Shown: positions 8,694-20,389, counted from the stretch's first letter. The stretch is 64,000 bases of DNA from Desulfotruncus arcticus DSM 17038 (GCF_900113335.1 NZ_FOOX01000019.1:48997-112996), one strand, 5' to 3'. Notes: a model not told the origin generated them from the sequence alone. Made by a program: numbers and translations.

Positions 8694-8891
8694 ATGCCTG
8701 ATGTACACTGCACAGTGAATACCTGCAAGTATTGGCAGCAGCAAAACTTATGTAATGCCCAACAAATTGTAATTCAGAATGATAAACAGGGTGGTTTTGC
8801 ACCTAGCGCCAAATTGGAACAGTTAAGTGCAACACCGGCAACCAATAATGATGAAACCTGTTGCCAAACTTTTAAAAATGCTCATGCATAA
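8694..8891 (+). CDS. DUF1540 Cys-rich small protein
   Basis: A 65-aa protein with the DUF1540 pattern: V-x-C-T-V-N-T-C-K-Y-W near the start, a third Cys in N-L-C-N-A, and C-C-Q-T-F near the end. Such proteins are common in Clostridia and probably bind metal. The function is unknown. The start is ATG behind GGGAGGTG. A terminator follows directly. Confidence 0.85.
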   Translation: MPDVHCTVNTCKYWQQQNLCNAQQIVIQNDKQGGFAPSAKLEQLSATPATNNDETCCQTFKNAHA

Positions 8892-8925
8892 AATAAGGCA
8901 CCTTTATCGGGTGCCTTATTTTCAT
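8890..8925. terminator. Bidirectional terminator
   Basis: AAATAAGGCACC and GGTGCCTTATTT form a stem with a short loop, with T-rich flanks on both strands. It separates the DUF1540 gene from the convergent MFS gene. Confidence 0.85.
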
Positions 8926-8954
8926 TTTAGGAAAGTTAAAAAAGCAAGGCTATT

Positions 8955-10283
8955 TTACTGGTCTTGCTTTTTGGCATCGTCGGGCTGCCGGTCGTTTGGT
9001 GCTGGTTTCCGTACGGGGGTGAAAACAAATTCCAAGCTAACGGCCTGTCCGGGCGGCTCTGTTTTACCGTTACTTTGTTCATCAGGTTGGGTCATATCCT
9101 TTACCCGGATGAACAGCAGCGCGGTTATGGCTGTTACTCCGGCCAGGATCGCACCGCCCCAGTACATGTGGGCTTTACTGATATCCATAAGATAGCCGAA
9201 CAAAGGTGGCCCCACTGCTACGCCAAGGAAACGTACACTGCCGTAAATAGAAGTCACCAGGCCCCGTTCTTCGGAAGCGGCCGTGCTGGTAATAATAGTG
9301 TTGAGGCAGGGCAGGAGCAGCCCCGTGCCTATTCCGGCAAAGGAAATTGCAACAAAAAAGTAATAGATGTTCTGAAATAGGTTTAATGAAGCCAGAGCAA
9401 GAGCGACCAGGGCCAGTCCAATTACCACCAGCCATTTCATTAGCTTAACTCTTTTTTTCAGGAAGAGTCCGGTTACATACGAGCTAATGCACATGAAAAG
9501 GACTGGTATGGCCAGGGTGGCCCCTTTTTTGATACCGTAAAGCCCCACGGATTTTTCCAAATAGTCGCTTAAGAAAAACAGTATGCCAAATAATATTAAA
9601 AGAGCGGTTGTGCCTGCCAGGAATGAGGCTAAAAGCATGGCTGATTTTTTTTTGAACACTTTTTGAATGGCTTGCATGTACTGGGCTACACTCTGAGTGG
9701 CCCGGTTGTCCGTGGGTTCCTTAACCAAAAACCAGATGCCCAGAATAATGGGGATGATGATAGCAGGGAAAAACAAAAAAGTGGCATACCAGGCTATCAA
9801 TCCCAGGGCTGCGCCAAGAACCGGACTCAGTACCTTGCCCATGCCGTTGGCTGCTTCCACAACTCCCAGTGCTTTACTGCGCTGTTTACCCGCAAAAAGG
9901 TCGCCGGTTAGTGCCATGGCTATGGGGGTGGTGCCGGCTGCGCCGATGCCCTGAACAATTCTGCCGCCTACGATCCAGGTATAGGCTTTTTCCTGTAGAA
10001 AAATAGCTGACAGCCCTGCAATAATGCCACCTAAACCGTATAATATCAGCCCCGGCACAATAATTTTTTTACGACCAAGCCTGTCGGATAAAAAGCCGGC
10101 GAGCGGTATAAGCAAGCCGGGTACGGAAAAAGCGGTAATAATCATGCTGACTTTAAGTTGACTCAAATTAAGCGTCTCTTTGATTTCCGGCAAAACCGGG
10201 ATCAACATGGAATTGCCCAGGACCATAATGAAAGGCACACCTGAAATAGCCGCTATTGTTGCAGCCCCGGCTTTACCCCTCAT
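8955..10283 (-). CDS. MFS multidrug-type efflux transporter
   Basis: A 12-TM major facilitator protein (442 aa from the chosen start). The loop after TM2 carries the MFS signature G-F-L-S-D-R-L-G-R-K-K, and TM5 carries the antiporter-like motif G-x-x-x-G-P-x-x-G in the form V-L-S-P-V-L-G-A-A-L-G. This resembles drug:H+ antiporters of the YfmO/Bcr type. The ATG at 10283 follows AAAGGATG; the frame extends to 10346 without a better ribosome site. The C-terminal tail is hydrophilic. The substrate is unknown. Confidence 0.83.
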   Translation of the reverse strand: MRGKAGAATIAAISGVPFIMVLGNSMLIPVLPEIKETLNLSQLKVSMIITAFSVPGLLIPLAGFLSDRLGRKKIIVPGLILYGLGGIIAGLSAIFLQEKAYTWIVGGRIVQGIGAAGTTPIAMALTGDLFAGKQRSKALGVVEAANGMGKVLSPVLGAALGLIAWYATFLFFPAIIIPIILGIWFLVKEPTDNRATQSVAQYMQAIQKVFKKKSAMLLASFLAGTTALLILFGILFFLSDYLEKSVGLYGIKKGATLAIPVLFMCISSYVTGLFLKKRVKLMKWLVVIGLALVALALASLNLFQNIYYFFVAISFAGIGTGLLLPCLNTIITSTAASEERGLVTSIYGSVRFLGVAVGPPLFGYLMDISKAHMYWGGAILAGVTAITALLFIRVKDMTQPDEQSNGKTEPPGQAVSLEFVFTPVRKPAPNDRQPDDAKKQDQ

Positions 10284-10400
10284 GGGATTTTCACATCCTT
10301 TCATCAACATTGAATATTTTATCTCAGCCCGGTTGATGGTATGCATTTATGCGCCTGTCCGCGCATATGAAAAAATAGTTAATGAAAGGGGGCGAAACAA

Positions 10401-10676
10401 ATGTTTTATGTTTTTGATAAAATTGTTTTATCAATGGCGGCAGTGCGATTTTTATCCGCCACAATTGAATTTAGTGCTGCCATGTTGATGTTATATTTCA
10501 ACCGGGTGGAACATGCATTTAAAATTAATTCTGTACTTGCCCTAGTAGGCCCAACTGTAATGATAACCGTGACTACCCTGGGTTTGGTCGGACTGGCCGG
10601 AAAAGTTTCTCCCTGGGGCATGGTGTCAATTTTAGCTGGCGTGGCTTTGATATTTCTGGGTGTTAGAAAAATATAA
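10401..10676 (+). CDS. YqhV-family (DUF2619) membrane protein
   Basis: A 91-aa protein with three hydrophobic segments, matching the DUF2619/YqhV pattern (S-x-A-A-V-R-x-L-S-A near the N-terminus). In Bacillus yqhV lies near spoIIIA; here it lies just upstream of the pyr operon promoter. The function is unknown. The start ATG has GAAAGGGGG upstream. Confidence 0.75.
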   Translation: MFYVFDKIVLSMAAVRFLSATIEFSAAMLMLYFNRVEHAFKINSVLALVGPTVMITVTTLGLVGLAGKVSPWGMVSILAGVALIFLGVRKI

Positions 10677-10677
10677 A

Positions 10678-10706
10678 TTGACGTATGACCGCCTGAATGT
10701 TATCAT
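10678..10706 (+). promoter_or_regulatory. Sigma-A-type promoter of the pyr operon
   Basis: TTGACG at 10678-10683 and TATCAT at 10701-10706 are separated by exactly 17 bp, about 25 bp upstream of the first PyrR-binding loop. Confidence 0.7.
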
Positions 10707-10730
10707 GGTTTAAGTGAAATTTGCCTTGAA

Positions 10731-11405
<675 letters not shown>

Positions 11406-11426
11406 ACGTTGGTGCCATCCTTTTAA

Positions 11427-11530
11427 GCGGTCCCGCGAGGCCGGCAAGGGAGGGCCTGAATGTTAGCCCTGCCGGCCTCAACCGGGTTGTAATATATAAT
11501 AACAATCCCGGTGAGGCTTTATTTATTTCT
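11427..11530 (+). promoter_or_regulatory. PyrR-dependent attenuator 2, between pyrR and pyrB
   Basis: A second loop GCGGTCCCGCGAGGCCGG lies at 11428-11445. GAGGCCGGCA (11437-11446) can pair with TGCCGGCCTC (11470-11479) as antiterminator. The competing terminator pairs GCCTCAACCGGG (11475-11486) with CCCGGTGAGGC (11507-11517), followed by a T-rich tail. The overlap at 11475-11479 makes the two folds exclusive, the standard PyrR logic. Confidence 0.88.
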
Positions 11531-11551
11531 TATTGGGAGGGGGTTCCCGTA

Positions 11552-12490
11552 TTGTTTAAACGCAAAAATTTGTTGGGGTTACAGAACCTTTCCAGGGAAG
11601 AAATCACATTTCTGCTGGATACCGCGGTGCCCATGAAAGACATTATCAGCAGGCCAATTAAAAAGGTGCCCACTTTACGGGGCAAGACAGTGGTCAACCT
11701 GTTTTACGAAAACAGTACCCGTACCCGCAGCTCCTTTGAGCTGGCTGCTAAATATCTAAGTGCGGACAGCATCAACATCTCCAGCTCGTCAAGCAGTGTG
11801 GCCAAGGGGGAGAGCCTTTATGACACTGCCCGCACGATTCAGTCGCTGGGAGCCGACGCAATTATTCTGCGGCATCCCATGGCCGGCTCGCCGCGGCTGC
11901 TAGCCCGGTCGGTTAACGCAGCGGTGATTAATGCCGGGGACGGAGCCCATGAGCATCCCTCCCAGGCCTTGCTGGATCTTTTTACGGTCCGGGAGCGGAT
12001 GGGCCGGCTGGCCGGGCTCAGGGTGGCAATTGTCGGCGATGTGCTGCACAGCCGGGTGGCCCGCTCTGATATCTGGGGCTTTACCAGGATGGGGGCCGAG
12101 GTCAGTGTGTGCGGCCCTCCCACGCTGATTCCGCCGGGGCTTGACCGGATGGGCGTCCGGGTGTTTCACCGGCTGGAGGAGGCCCTGCCGGATGCTAATG
12201 TTATTATTATGCTCAGGATACAAAAAGAAAGGCAGCAGCAGGGCTTATTTCCCAGCTTGCGGGAGTACGCCATCCTGTACGGGTTAAACCGCCGGCGTCT
12301 GGCGCTGGCGAAAAGCGGCGCCCTGGTGCTGCACCCCGGCCCGATGAACCGGGGTGTGGAGATTTCGGCAGATATTGCAGACGGAACTTCAGCGGTGATT
12401 GAAGAGCAGGTTACCAACGGAGTGGCGGTGCGCATGGCGTTGCTGTACTTGCTTGCAGGGGGAGGTGAGCGGCATGAAAATGATTATTAG
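11552..12490 (+). CDS. pyrB: Aspartate carbamoyltransferase catalytic subunit
   Basis: It condenses carbamoyl phosphate with aspartate in UMP synthesis. The 312-aa protein has the carbamoyl-phosphate loop [10 protein letters not shown] (residues about 53-62), H-P-x-Q-A-L-L-D (about 133-140) and the C-terminal [10 protein letters not shown] motif. The TTG start at 11552 follows GGGAGGGGG. No pyrI regulatory subunit is encoded nearby, as in other Firmicutes. The stop overlaps the start of pyrC by 17 bp. Confidence 0.97.
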   Translation: MFKRKNLLGLQNLSREEITFLLDTAVPMKDIISRPIKKVPTLRGKTVVNLFYENSTRTRSSFELAAKYLSADSINISSSSSSVAKGESLYDTARTIQSLGADAIILRHPMAGSPRLLARSVNAAVINAGDGAHEHPSQALLDLFTVRERMGRLAGLRVAIVGDVLHSRVARSDIWGFTRMGAEVSVCGPPTLIPPGLDRMGVRVFHRLEEALPDANVIIMLRIQKERQQQGLFPSLREYAILYGLNRRRLALAKSGALVLHPGPMNRGVEISADIADGTSAVIEEQVTNGVAVRMALLYLLAGGGERHENDY

Positions 12491-13772
12491 GGGCGGCCGG
12501 GTTCTGGACCCCGTCTCGAAAAGGGATGAAACTGCTGATTTATATATCCAAAATGATATAATCACCCCGCCGTTTGAGGTTGATTCCGGCACCCGGATTA
12601 TTGACGCCGCCGGCAGACTGGTAGCCCCGGGCTTCATTGATATGCACGTGCACCTGCGTGAACCCGGTTTTGAAGCCAAGGAAACAATCGCCACCGGAGT
12701 GGCTGCCGCTGTTCGGGGCGGTTTCACCGGGGTTGCCTGCATGCCCAACACCAATCCGGTGACCGACAACGCAACGATAATTGAGTATATTAAAAGCAAA
12801 GCTTTAGAGGCCGGCCTGGCGGGTGTCTACCCCGTAGGTGCTATCACCCGGGGCAGCCGGGGCGGGGAAATGGCGGAACTGGCCGGAATGCGTGAAGCGG
12901 GCGCCGCAGCCTTCTCCGACGACGGGCAGCCCGTAAAGGATGCCGGGATGATGCGCCTGGCCATGCAATACTGTAAAATGCTGGGCGCAGTAATCATTTC
13001 GCACTGCGAGGAAAAAAACCTGGTGGCCGGAGGGGTAATGCACGAGGGATATTATTCCACCATTCTGGGCCTAAAAGGGATTCCCGCCGCAGCCGAAGAA
13101 GTAATGGTAAGCCGGGATATCATCCTGGCTGCCGAGACCGGGTGTCCGGTGCATATCGCTCACATCAGCACTGCCGGCTCGGTGGCGCTGGTGCGGGAAG
13201 CTAAAAAGAGAGGCATCAGTGTTACGGCGGAAGCGACGCCGCATCATTTTTCCCTCACGGACGGGGCAGTGGTGGATTACAGCACTAACGCCAAGGTGAA
13301 CCCTCCCCTGCGCGGTGAGGCCGACCTGCGGGCTGTACTGGCAGGTCTGGCCGACGGAACTATCGATGTCATTGCCACGGACCACGCCCCGCACACCCAT
13401 GATGAGAAAAACGTTGAGTTCGATCTGGCCCCCTTCGGCCTGGTTGGGCTGGAGACGGCGGTTGGTCTTGTTTGGAGCGAACTGGTGCATAAGGGGGTAC
13501 TTACGCCGCTGCAGGCTGTAGCCAAGCTGTCATTAAACCCGGCCTCGATACTGGGTATAAACAGGGGAACTCTCTCTGAAGGCGCGGCAGCGGATATAAC
13601 CATTATTGACCCGAACCTGGAGGAAACAGTGGATCCCGGCAAATTTGCCGGCAAGGGAAGAAATACTCCCTTTACCGGTCGAAAGCTAAAAGGGCTGCCG
13701 GTAATGACCATCGTGTCGGGGGAGATAAAATATGTTAAGGAGTCAGAAGTCAGGAGCCAGGAGTCAGAATGA
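12474..13772 (+). CDS. pyrC: Dihydroorotase, class I
   Basis: It cyclises carbamoyl-aspartate to dihydroorotate. The 432-aa amidohydrolase carries the metal motif [10 protein letters not shown] near residue 50-59, conserved His residues (A-H-I-S-T and A-T-D-H-A-P-H segments), and normal family length. The ATG at 12474 sits 6 nt after GGGAGGTGAG inside the end of pyrB, so translation is probably coupled. The last 9 residues (S-E-V-R-S-Q-E-S-E) are encoded by a dispersed GGAGTCAG repeat that has overrun the original stop codon. Confidence 0.96.
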   Translation: MKMIIRGGRVLDPVSKRDETADLYIQNDIITPPFEVDSGTRIIDAAGRLVAPGFIDMHVHLREPGFEAKETIATGVAAAVRGGFTGVACMPNTNPVTDNATIIEYIKSKALEAGLAGVYPVGAITRGSRGGEMAELAGMREAGAAAFSDDGQPVKDAGMMRLAMQYCKMLGAVIISHCEEKNLVAGGVMHEGYYSTILGLKGIPAAAEEVMVSRDIILAAETGCPVHIAHISTAGSVALVREAKKRGISVTAEATPHHFSLTDGAVVDYSTNAKVNPPLRGEADLRAVLAGLADGTIDVIATDHAPHTHDEKNVEFDLAPFGLVGLETAVGLVWSELVHKGVLTPLQAVAKLSLNPASILGINRGTLSEGAAADITIIDPNLEETVDPGKFAGKGRNTPFTGRKLKGLPVMTIVSGEIKYVKESEVRSQESE

Positions 13773-13935
13773 AAAACGGTTGGTTCATCTTGAAGTATTG
13801 TTGAATTCTGATTGTTGTATCATGAATATAAAAGTGATTTAACTGTTATGGAGCAAGGAGTAAGAAGTTAGGAGCCAGCATAAGAGAATGTTTAGTTTAT
13901 CTTTAATTATTCTGAATTCTGACTCCTGAATACTT
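13737..13935. repeat. Dispersed GGAGTCAG-type repeat pair spanning pyrC end and pyrC-carA gap
   Basis: AGGAGTCAGAAGTCAGGAG with GGAGTCAGAATGA occurs at 13739-13773, a degenerate TTAGGAGCCAG copy follows at 13869, and the inverse ATTCTGACTCCTGA closes the unit at 13916-13929. Related copies occur at 18280-18306 and 51625-51741. The 200-bp gap between pyrC and carA holds nothing else recognisable. Confidence 0.7.
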
Positions 13936-13970
13936 GTATAGTCATTGTCCATCTGCGGAGGTGTATATTT

Positions 13971-15050
13971 TTGAAAGCTGTTTTAGCACTGGAGGACGGC
14001 ACAATTTTTACAGGGCAGTCATTTGGCGCTGCGGGTGAGCAGTGGGGTGAGGTAGTATTCAACACCGGCATGACCGGCTACCAGGAAGTGCTTACCGACC
14101 CGTCTTACTGCGGCCAAATAGTGGTAATGACCTATCCCCTGATCGGCAACTACGGAGTTAACCGGGAAGACTATGAATCAATACGTTCTTTTATCCGGGG
14201 GTTCGTGGTCAGGGAAGCTTGCGATTACCCAAGCAACTGGCGTGCCACGTACAAGATCGATAATTTCCTGGCCCGGGAAGGAGTATTGGGCATCAGCGGA
14301 GTTGACACCAGGGCGTTGACCAGGCACCTGCGCAGCCACGGAACTATGCGGGGGGTAATTGGGACCGGAAATACAGATCCGGCTTTGCTGGTAGAAAAAG
14401 CCAGAGCCTGCCCCCAACTTACCGGCCAAAAACTGGTGGAAGAAGTGGCAACCAGCCAGATATACACCCTTCCGGGGGATGGCCCCAGGGTTGTGCTGAT
14501 TGACCTGGGTTCCAAACACAATATTATCAGACGAATTAGGGATAGGGGGTGCTCAGTTATTGTAGTGCCGCCGGGCATAACGCCGGAAAAAATAGCTGAG
14601 CTGGCTCCCGACGGCGTGCTGCTGTCCAACGGCCCCGGAGACCCCACTGATGTACCTGCGACCATTGCTACAACCCGGGCTCTTATAGGTAAATACCCGG
14701 TGTTTGGTATCTGCCTGGGCAACCAAATCATGGCCCTGGCCCTGGGGGCGAAAACTTATAAAATGAAGTTCGGCCACCGTGGAGCCAACCACCCGGTAAA
14801 AGACCTGGCATCAGGCAGGGTGTATATTACATCGCATAACCATGGATTTTCCGTTGACGAGGAATCGCTAAAGGGGCTGGATGTGGACGTTTCCCACATT
14901 AACCTGAACGACAATACGGTGGAGGGTATTCGGCACAGGCATCTGCCGCTGTTCGCAGTGCAATACCACCCCGAGGCGTCCCCGGGACCACATGATTCCG
15001 ACTATATATTTGACCAGTTTATGGATATGATGCGCGGGGAGGGCAGGTAA
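13971..15050 (+). CDS. carA: Carbamoyl-phosphate synthase small (glutaminase) subunit
   Basis: It hydrolyses glutamine and passes ammonia to CarB. The 359-aa protein has the N-terminal CarA domain ([10 protein letters not shown]) and a C-terminal class I glutamine amidotransferase domain: oxyanion L-S-N-G-P-G-D-P, nucleophile elbow F-G-I-C-L-G-N-Q and the His-Glu part of the triad Q-Y-H-P-E-A-S-P-G. The TTG start at 13971 follows GGAGGTG. CarB starts 1 bp after its stop. Confidence 0.97.
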   Translation: MKAVLALEDGTIFTGQSFGAAGEQWGEVVFNTGMTGYQEVLTDPSYCGQIVVMTYPLIGNYGVNREDYESIRSFIRGFVVREACDYPSNWRATYKIDNFLAREGVLGISGVDTRALTRHLRSHGTMRGVIGTGNTDPALLVEKARACPQLTGQKLVEEVATSQIYTLPGDGPRVVLIDLGSKHNIIRRIRDRGCSVIVVPPGITPEKIAELAPDGVLLSNGPGDPTDVPATIATTRALIGKYPVFGICLGNQIMALALGAKTYKMKFGHRGANHPVKDLASGRVYITSHNHGFSVDEESLKGLDVDVSHINLNDNTVEGIRHRHLPLFAVQYHPEASPGPHDSDYIFDQFMDMMRGEGR

Positions 15051-15051
15051 A

Positions 15052-18000
15052 ATGCCAATAAAAGAAGGAATTAATAAGGTTCTGGTGGTGGGATCAGGCC
15101 CAATTATCATTGGCCAGGCGGCTGAATTCGATTATGCCGGCACCCAGGCCTGCCGTGCGCTGCGTGAGGAAGGGCTGGAAGTAGTATTAATCAACAGTAA
15201 CCCGGCTACCATTATGACTGACGCCAACATGGCCGACAGAATTTATATCGAGCCCATAACTCCTGAATTTGTAACCCGGGTGATTAAAAAGGAAAGGCCG
15301 GATGGTTTTCTGCCTTCGCTGGGCGGCCAGGTGGGTTTAAACATGGCCCTGCAGCTTTCAGATCTGGGTGTGCTTGAGGAATACGGGGTCAGGCTGTTGG
15401 GCACCCCGCTGGACGCTATTAAAAGAGCCGAGGACCGTGAGGAGTTCAAGGCCACCATGGAGCGGATCAATGAACCTGTCCCAGAGAGTGTAATTGTAAG
15501 TTCTGTGGACGAGGCCGTGGAGTTTGCCAAGCAAATCGGCTTTCCCCTGGTGGTGCGTCCGGCTTACACGCTGGGCGGCACCGGCGGCGGCATGGTTTAT
15601 AATATGAACGAGCTGATCAATACTTGTACCCGGGGCCTTAAAGCCAGCATTATCCACCAGGCGCTGATAGAGCGCAGTGTCGTGGGGTGGAAGGAAATCG
15701 AGATAGAAGTAATGCGGGATGGGGCGGATAACTGTATAACTATCTGCAGTATGGAGAACCTCGACCCTATGGGTATCCACACCGGTGACAGTATTGTGGT
15801 GGCGCCCACCCAAACTTTAAGCGATAAGGACTACCAGATGCTCCGCACTGCCGCGCTGAAAATCATCCGGGCATTGGGGGTGGAGGGCGGCTGTAACATC
15901 CAGTATGCTCTGGACCCCAACAGTTATCAGTATTATGTAATTGAAGTCAACCCGCGGGTATCCAGATCGTCTGCCCTGGCCTCCAAGGCCACCGGTTATC
16001 CTATTGCCAAAGTAACCAGTAAAATAGCCATTGGGCTGAACCTGGACGAAATCAAGAACGCGGTGACGGGCAAGACCTACGCCTGTTTTGAGCCGTCCAT
16101 AGATTACACCGTCATAAAATTCCCTCGCTGGCCGTTTGACAAGTTTGCTGCGGCCGACCGTTCGCTGGGCACCCAGATGAAGGCCACCGGCGAGGTTATG
16201 GCCATCGACCGGACGCTGGAGGGCGCGCTGCTCAAGGCCATCCGCTCTCTGGAAATTGGCGTGCCGGGATTGATCTACCCGGGTATGGATGCATACACTG
16301 ATGAGGATATCGAAAAGAAACTCTCACAGCCCAATGACGAGCGGCTGTTCGTACTGGCCGAAGCTTTGCGCCGGGGCATGCTGTTCGACCGAATTATCAG
16401 CCTGACCAAAATGGACCGGTTTTTCATTCAGAAGCTTGATAATGTGATTAAGCTGGAGGAAAAATTGCGGCGCCAGGGTGAAGCTGCCCTGACACCCGAA
16501 TTCCTTTTGGAAGCCAAGCAAAAGGGTATGGCTGACACATACCTGGCCCAGGCATCAGGCGTACCGGCTGAAAGCATCAAGGAGCTGCGCGTGCGGCACG
16601 GCATTGAGCCGGTTTATAAAATGGTGGATACCTGTGCGGCTGAATTTGAGGCCGTAACACCTTATTATTATTCCTGCTACGATAGCGAAGACGAGGCGGA
16701 GCCTACGGACAAACGCAAAGTGGTGGTGCTGGGCGGCGGTCCTATTCGCATCGGGCAGGGCATTGAATTTGACTACTGCTCGGTGCACTCGGTTTGGGCG
16801 TTGAAAGAAATGGGTTTTGAATCAATTATTATCAACAACAACCCAGAAACCGTCAGCACCGATTTTGACACCGCCGACCGGCTTTATTTTGAGCCGCTGC
16901 TGCCGCAAGACGTGTTAAACATTGTGGAAAAAGAAAAACCGGAAGGCGTAATCGTGCAATTTGGCGGTCAAACGCCGATTAACCTGGCTGTGCACCTGGA
17001 CCGGGCCGGGATAAAAATACTCGGCACTTCGATGAATGATATCGACCGGGCCGAGGATCGCCAGCGGTTTGACGCGCTGCTAAGCGACCTTGATGTGCCC
17101 CGCCCGCCGGGGGGCACCGCCACATCGGTGGCCGAGGCCGAAGAGATTGCCGGGCAAATAGATTTCCCGGTGCTGGTGCGTCCTTCCTATGTGCTGGGCG
17201 GCCGTGCTATGGAAATTGTTTATAATCTGGAAGATTTGAGAAACTATATGCAAAATGCCGTTAAGGTAACTCCGGAGCATCCTGTGCTGGTGGATAAATA
17301 TTTCCTGGGCGAGGAAATTGAGGTGGACGCCATTGCCGACGGCGAAACTGTTCTGATACCGGGAATTATGAAGCATGTTGAAAGGGCCGGAGTGCATTCC
17401 GGGGACAGCATCGCCGTTTATCCTGCCAACCACCTGGATCAGAAGGTTCGCCACCAGATTGTTGATTATACGACCAGGCTGGCACTGGACCTTAAGGTCA
17501 GAGGCATGATCAATATTCAGTACGTGTTGTACAATGAGCAGATATATGTGCTGGAAGTAAACCCGCGGGCCAGCCGGACGGTTCCGTATATGAGTAAAAT
17601 AACCGGTATTCCCATGGTTAACCTGGCTACCAAGATAATCATGGGCCGGAAATTAAAAGACATGGGCTACCAGGGCGGGCTTTACCCTGAAACCAGACTG
17701 GTTGGGGTTAAAGCACCGGTGTTCAGCTTTGCCAAGCTGCTGCAAGTGGATATTTCACTGGGGCCGGAAATGAAATCCACCGGCGAGGTGCTGGGAGTTG
17801 ACGCCAGCTATCCGGTTGCCTTATACAAAGCGCTGCTGGCTTCCGGGGTGGTTTTCCCGGAACGGGGCAATATCCTGGTGACCGTGGCCGATAAGGATAA
17901 AGAAGAGGCTTTACCCATTGTGCGCGGTTTCTCCGGCCTGGGCTACAACATACTGGCTACCGCGGGCACGGCAAGCTACCTGGAAGAGCACGGGGTGGCG

Positions 18001-18264
18001 GCCAGGCGGGTAAACAAGGTGCGTGAAGGCTCACCGCATATCGATGATCTGCTGCGCCAGGGGGAAATTCACCTGGTCATCAACACGCTGACCAAGGGTA
18101 AGGCTCCCGAGCGGGACGGCTTTGTGATCAGGCGGGCAACGGTGGAACTGGCCGTTCCCTGCTTAACTTCCCTGGACACCGCCCGGGCCATTTTGGAGGT
18201 GCTCAGCGACTTCCAGGAAGGGGCCAGGGTTAACCTCATTCCGTTACAGGAATATCTGAATTAG
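15052..18264 (+). CDS. carB: Carbamoyl-phosphate synthase large subunit
   Basis: It makes carbamoyl phosphate from bicarbonate, ammonia and two ATP. The protein (1070 aa, full length) shows the internal duplication of two ATP-grasp halves, with [17 protein letters not shown] near the N-terminus repeated as [17 protein letters not shown] near residue 560. The C-terminal MGS-like allosteric domain spans about residues 935-1070. It begins immediately after carA. Confidence 0.98.
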   Translation: MPIKEGINKVLVVGSGPIIIGQAAEFDYAGTQACRALREEGLEVVLINSNPATIMTDANMADRIYIEPITPEFVTRVIKKERPDGFLPSLGGQVGLNMALQLSDLGVLEEYGVRLLGTPLDAIKRAEDREEFKATMERINEPVPESVIVSSVDEAVEFAKQIGFPLVVRPAYTLGGTGGGMVYNMNELINTCTRGLKASIIHQALIERSVVGWKEIEIEVMRDGADNCITICSMENLDPMGIHTGDSIVVAPTQTLSDKDYQMLRTAALKIIRALGVEGGCNIQYALDPNSYQYYVIEVNPRVSRSSALASKATGYPIAKVTSKIAIGLNLDEIKNAVTGKTYACFEPSIDYTVIKFPRWPFDKFAAADRSLGTQMKATGEVMAIDRTLEGALLKAIRSLEIGVPGLIYPGMDAYTDEDIEKKLSQPNDERLFVLAEALRRGMLFDRIISLTKMDRFFIQKLDNVIKLEEKLRRQGEAALTPEFLLEAKQKGMADTYLAQASGVPAESIKELRVRHGIEPVYKMVDTCAAEFEAVTPYYYSCYDSEDEAEPTDKRKVVVLGGGPIRIGQGIEFDYCSVHSVWALKEMGFESIIINNNPETVSTDFDTADRLYFEPLLPQDVLNIVEKEKPEGVIVQFGGQTPINLAVHLDRAGIKILGTSMNDIDRAEDRQRFDALLSDLDVPRPPGGTATSVAEAEEIAGQIDFPVLVRPSYVLGGRAMEIVYNLEDLRNYMQNAVKVTPEHPVLVDKYFLGEEIEVDAIADGETVLIPGIMKHVERAGVHSGDSIAVYPANHLDQKVRHQIVDYTTRLALDLKVRGMINIQYVLYNEQIYVLEVNPRASRTVPYMSKITGIPMVNLATKIIMGRKLKDMGYQGGLYPETRLVGVKAPVFSFAKLLQVDISLGPEMKSTGEVLGVDASYPVALYKALLASGVVFPERGNILVTVADKDKEEALPIVRGFSGLGYNILATAGTASYLEEHGVAARRVNKVREGSPHIDDLLRQGEIHLVINTLTKGKAPERDGFVIRRATVELAVPCLTSLDTARAILEVLSDFQEGARVNLIPLQEYLN

Positions 18265-18276
18265 AACAAAAAAGTA

Positions 18277-18306
18277 TTTAGGAGTCGGAAGTCAGGAGTC
18301 AGAATG
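18277..18306 (+). repeat. GGAGTCAG-type dispersed repeat copy after carB
   Basis: TTAGGAGTCGGAAGTCAGG and GAGTCAGAATGA match the copy overlapping the pyrC stop, showing that the repeat is dispersed within this operon. Confidence 0.65.
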
Positions 18307-18320
18307 AAATAAAACTAAAT

Positions 18321-18357
18321 ACCCCGGACTGCCTTAACTGAGGCAGTCCGGGGTTTA
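18321..18357 (+). terminator. Strong hairpin after carB
   Basis: ACCCCGGACTGCC pairs with GGCAGTCCGGGGT, with an 11-nt loop and a short T-rich tail. It ends the pyrR-carB transcript, at least in part, and could also act on the convergent small ORF. A second GC-rich stem (CCGGGC/GCCCGG) follows at 18364-18380. Confidence 0.75.
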
Positions 18358-18421
18358 TCTTAACCGGGCGGCAAGCCCGGGAGAATTTTTGTTATAAAAT
18401 ATGTAAATAAAGAGGACCCGA

Positions 18422-18574
18422 TTAAGCTCCCTGTTTTAGGGTTTCAACTGCTTTCATCAGGTCCAGATTGAGTTTTTTGAACCAGTCCATCAATTCGCTG
18501 TTTTTCAGAGCCTTTTGGTTATTGGACCGGATCATTTCAGTCAGTGCACTGACCGCATGTTCCCTGTCGGTCAT
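18422..18574 (-). CDS. Small helical protein of 50 aa, unknown function
   Basis: This short frame on the minus strand starts with ATG at 18574, 7 nt behind a strong GGAGGTGAT, and ends at TAA 18422-18424. The product is charged and predicted helical, beginning M-T-D-R-E-H-A-V-S-A and including M-D-W-F-K-K-L-N-L-D. I do not recognise a family. Its location between carB and pyrK, against the operon direction, would split the pyr operon. The gap up to pyrK must then hold a promoter for pyrK-pyrD-pyrF. Confidence 0.65.
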   Translation of the reverse strand: MTDREHAVSALTEMIRSNNQKALKNSELMDWFKKLNLDLMKAVETLKQGA

Positions 18575-18674
18575 CTTAACATCACCTCCTTAGTATAAAT
18601 ATATCAATATTAATATACCAGTGCAATGTAAAGTGTTAATGAATTTAATATTAAATTTTCTTGGGGGGATTGAA

Positions 18675-19475
18675 TTGGCCCAGCTTGTCCAGGGTGAAAT
18701 AACCGGTCATATGGAAAGGGCGCCAGGTATTTTTAAGCTGGAATTTATTGCTCCAAGCCTGGCCGCGCTGGCTCAACCAGGACAGTTTCTACATATTCGC
18801 TGCAGCGAGGGGAATGATCCGTTGCTGCGCCGCCCCATCAGCATTCACGCGGTGGACCGTGACCGGGGGAGGGTTAGCATACTCTTTCAAGTGGTTGGCC
18901 GGGGTACTGCTTTACTGGCCCGTCAAAAGACAGGTTTGCTTGACGTCATGGGCCCTCTGGGCCGCGGTTTTACCACCGGCAACCACGACTTTAATGGGAC
19001 GGGCGGCATTGCCGTGGTTGGCGGCGGTATTGGAGCGGCCCCATTGTTCTTTTTACTGCAGGAGCTTGCGCGCTGCAGTGATCCTGCAAGGGTTAAAGTG
19101 CTGCTGGGAGCCAGGAGCGCGGACCAGATCCTTGTGAAGGAAGAAATTGAAAATATGGGTTTTTTCACAGAGCTGGCTACGGACGACGGCTCTGCCGGTT
19201 ACCGGGGACCGGTGACGGAGCTGCTGTTGAGACGTCTTCCGGAAGGAGTCAGTTATATATACGCTTGCGGGCCGGCGCCGATGCTGAAAGCGGTATGCGC
19301 TTTACTGGGCGAGGCCGGAATACCGGGGGAGGTTTCCCTGGAGGAAAGAATGGCTTGCGGCGTGGGAGCCTGTCTGTCCTGCGCCTTTCAGGTTAAAGCT
19401 GAAGGCGGCGGGACCCATTACCGCCGTGCTTGTGTGGACGGGCCGGTTTTCCCGGCAGGGGAGGTGGTCTGGTGA
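18675..19475 (+). CDS. pyrK: Dihydroorotate dehydrogenase electron transfer subunit
   Basis: It transfers electrons from PyrD to NAD+ in class 1B dihydroorotate dehydrogenase. The 266-aa protein has an FAD domain with R-R-P-I-S-I-H-A, an NAD domain with [10 protein letters not shown], and a C-terminal [2Fe-2S] cluster in C-G-x-G-A-C-L-S-C plus a later Cys in [10 protein letters not shown] start at the TTG at 18675 behind GGGGGGA; the frame runs to 18621 without a site. Its stop overlaps the pyrD start (GTGA). Confidence 0.95.
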   Translation: MAQLVQGEITGHMERAPGIFKLEFIAPSLAALAQPGQFLHIRCSEGNDPLLRRPISIHAVDRDRGRVSILFQVVGRGTALLARQKTGLLDVMGPLGRGFTTGNHDFNGTGGIAVVGGGIGAAPLFFLLQELARCSDPARVKVLLGARSADQILVKEEIENMGFFTELATDDGSAGYRGPVTELLLRRLPEGVSYIYACGPAPMLKAVCALLGEAGIPGEVSLEERMACGVGACLSCAFQVKAEGGGTHYRRACVDGPVFPAGEVVW

Positions 19476-20389
19476 TCAATACCACGGTAAACTTGGGCGG
19501 TATCAAGATGAAAAATCCCGTAGCCACGGCCTCCGGGACTTTTGGCTTCGGGCTGGAATATCAGCCGTTTCTTCAATTGGAACAACTTGGCGCCATTGTT
19601 GTTAAAGGGACAACCCCGGCGCCCAGGCAGGGGAACCCGCCCCCGCGCATAGCTGAAACCCCCGCCGGCATGCTTAACGCCATTGGCCTGCAGAACCCAG
19701 GGGTGGATAAAGTGGCGGGGGAAATCATGCCGCAGCTGGTACACTTAAGGACCCCGGTTATAGTTAATATTGCCGGTGATACGGTGGAGGATTACGCGCT
19801 GGTGGCCCGTAAGCTGGACGGAGCGCCCGGTGTGGCGGGTCTGGAGATTAATATATCCTGCCCTAACGTTAAAAAGGGTGGAATTCAGTTTGGCAGTGAT
19901 CCCCTGTCGGCAGCAGAGGTAACCAGGGCTGTCAAAGCGGCCACCAAGCTGCCGGTCATTGTCAAGCTTTCGCCCAATGTAACGGATATTGTTGCTATGG
20001 CTGCAGCTGTGGCCGAAGCAGGGGCGGATGCCCTGTCAATGATTAATACCCTGCTGGGCATGGTCATCGATGTCAACCGGCGTAAACCGGGGCTGGGCAA
20101 TATCACGGGGGGCCTGAGCGGTCCGGCTGTGCGCCCCGTCGCGGTTCGTGCGGTGTGGCAGGTTTACCGGGCGGTAAAACTGCCCATCCTGGGGATGGGT
20201 GGTATTATGACGGCCGAGGACGCGCTGGAATTTATTCTGGCCGGGGCTACGGCAGTGGCGGTGGGAACGGCCAACTTCGTTAACCCCCGGGCCACCATTG
20301 AAATAATCGAGGGCATAGATAGCTACCTGCGCGAGCATGGCTTTAACGATATCAACCAGCTTACCGGCCTCGCGCACGCGGGGGTATAA
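19472..20389 (+). CDS. pyrD: Dihydroorotate dehydrogenase 1B catalytic subunit
   Basis: It oxidises dihydroorotate to orotate with FMN. The 305-aa TIM barrel has [11 protein letters not shown] near the start, the loop I-N-I-S-C-P-N-V-K with the catalytic Cys of class 1B, and the FMN phosphate site I-L-G-M-G-G-I. The GTG start at 19472 lies within the end of pyrK, after GGGGAGGTGG, so expression is coupled to pyrK as expected for the heterotetramer. Confidence 0.97.
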   Translation: MINTTVNLGGIKMKNPVATASGTFGFGLEYQPFLQLEQLGAIVVKGTTPAPRQGNPPPRIAETPAGMLNAIGLQNPGVDKVAGEIMPQLVHLRTPVIVNIAGDTVEDYALVARKLDGAPGVAGLEINISCPNVKKGGIQFGSDPLSAAEVTRAVKAATKLPVIVKLSPNVTDIVAMAAAVAEAGADALSMINTLLGMVIDVNRRKPGLGNITGGLSGPAVRPVAVRAVWQVYRAVKLPILGMGGIMTAEDALEFILAGATAVAVGTANFVNPRATIEIIEGIDSYLREHGFNDINQLTGLAHAGV

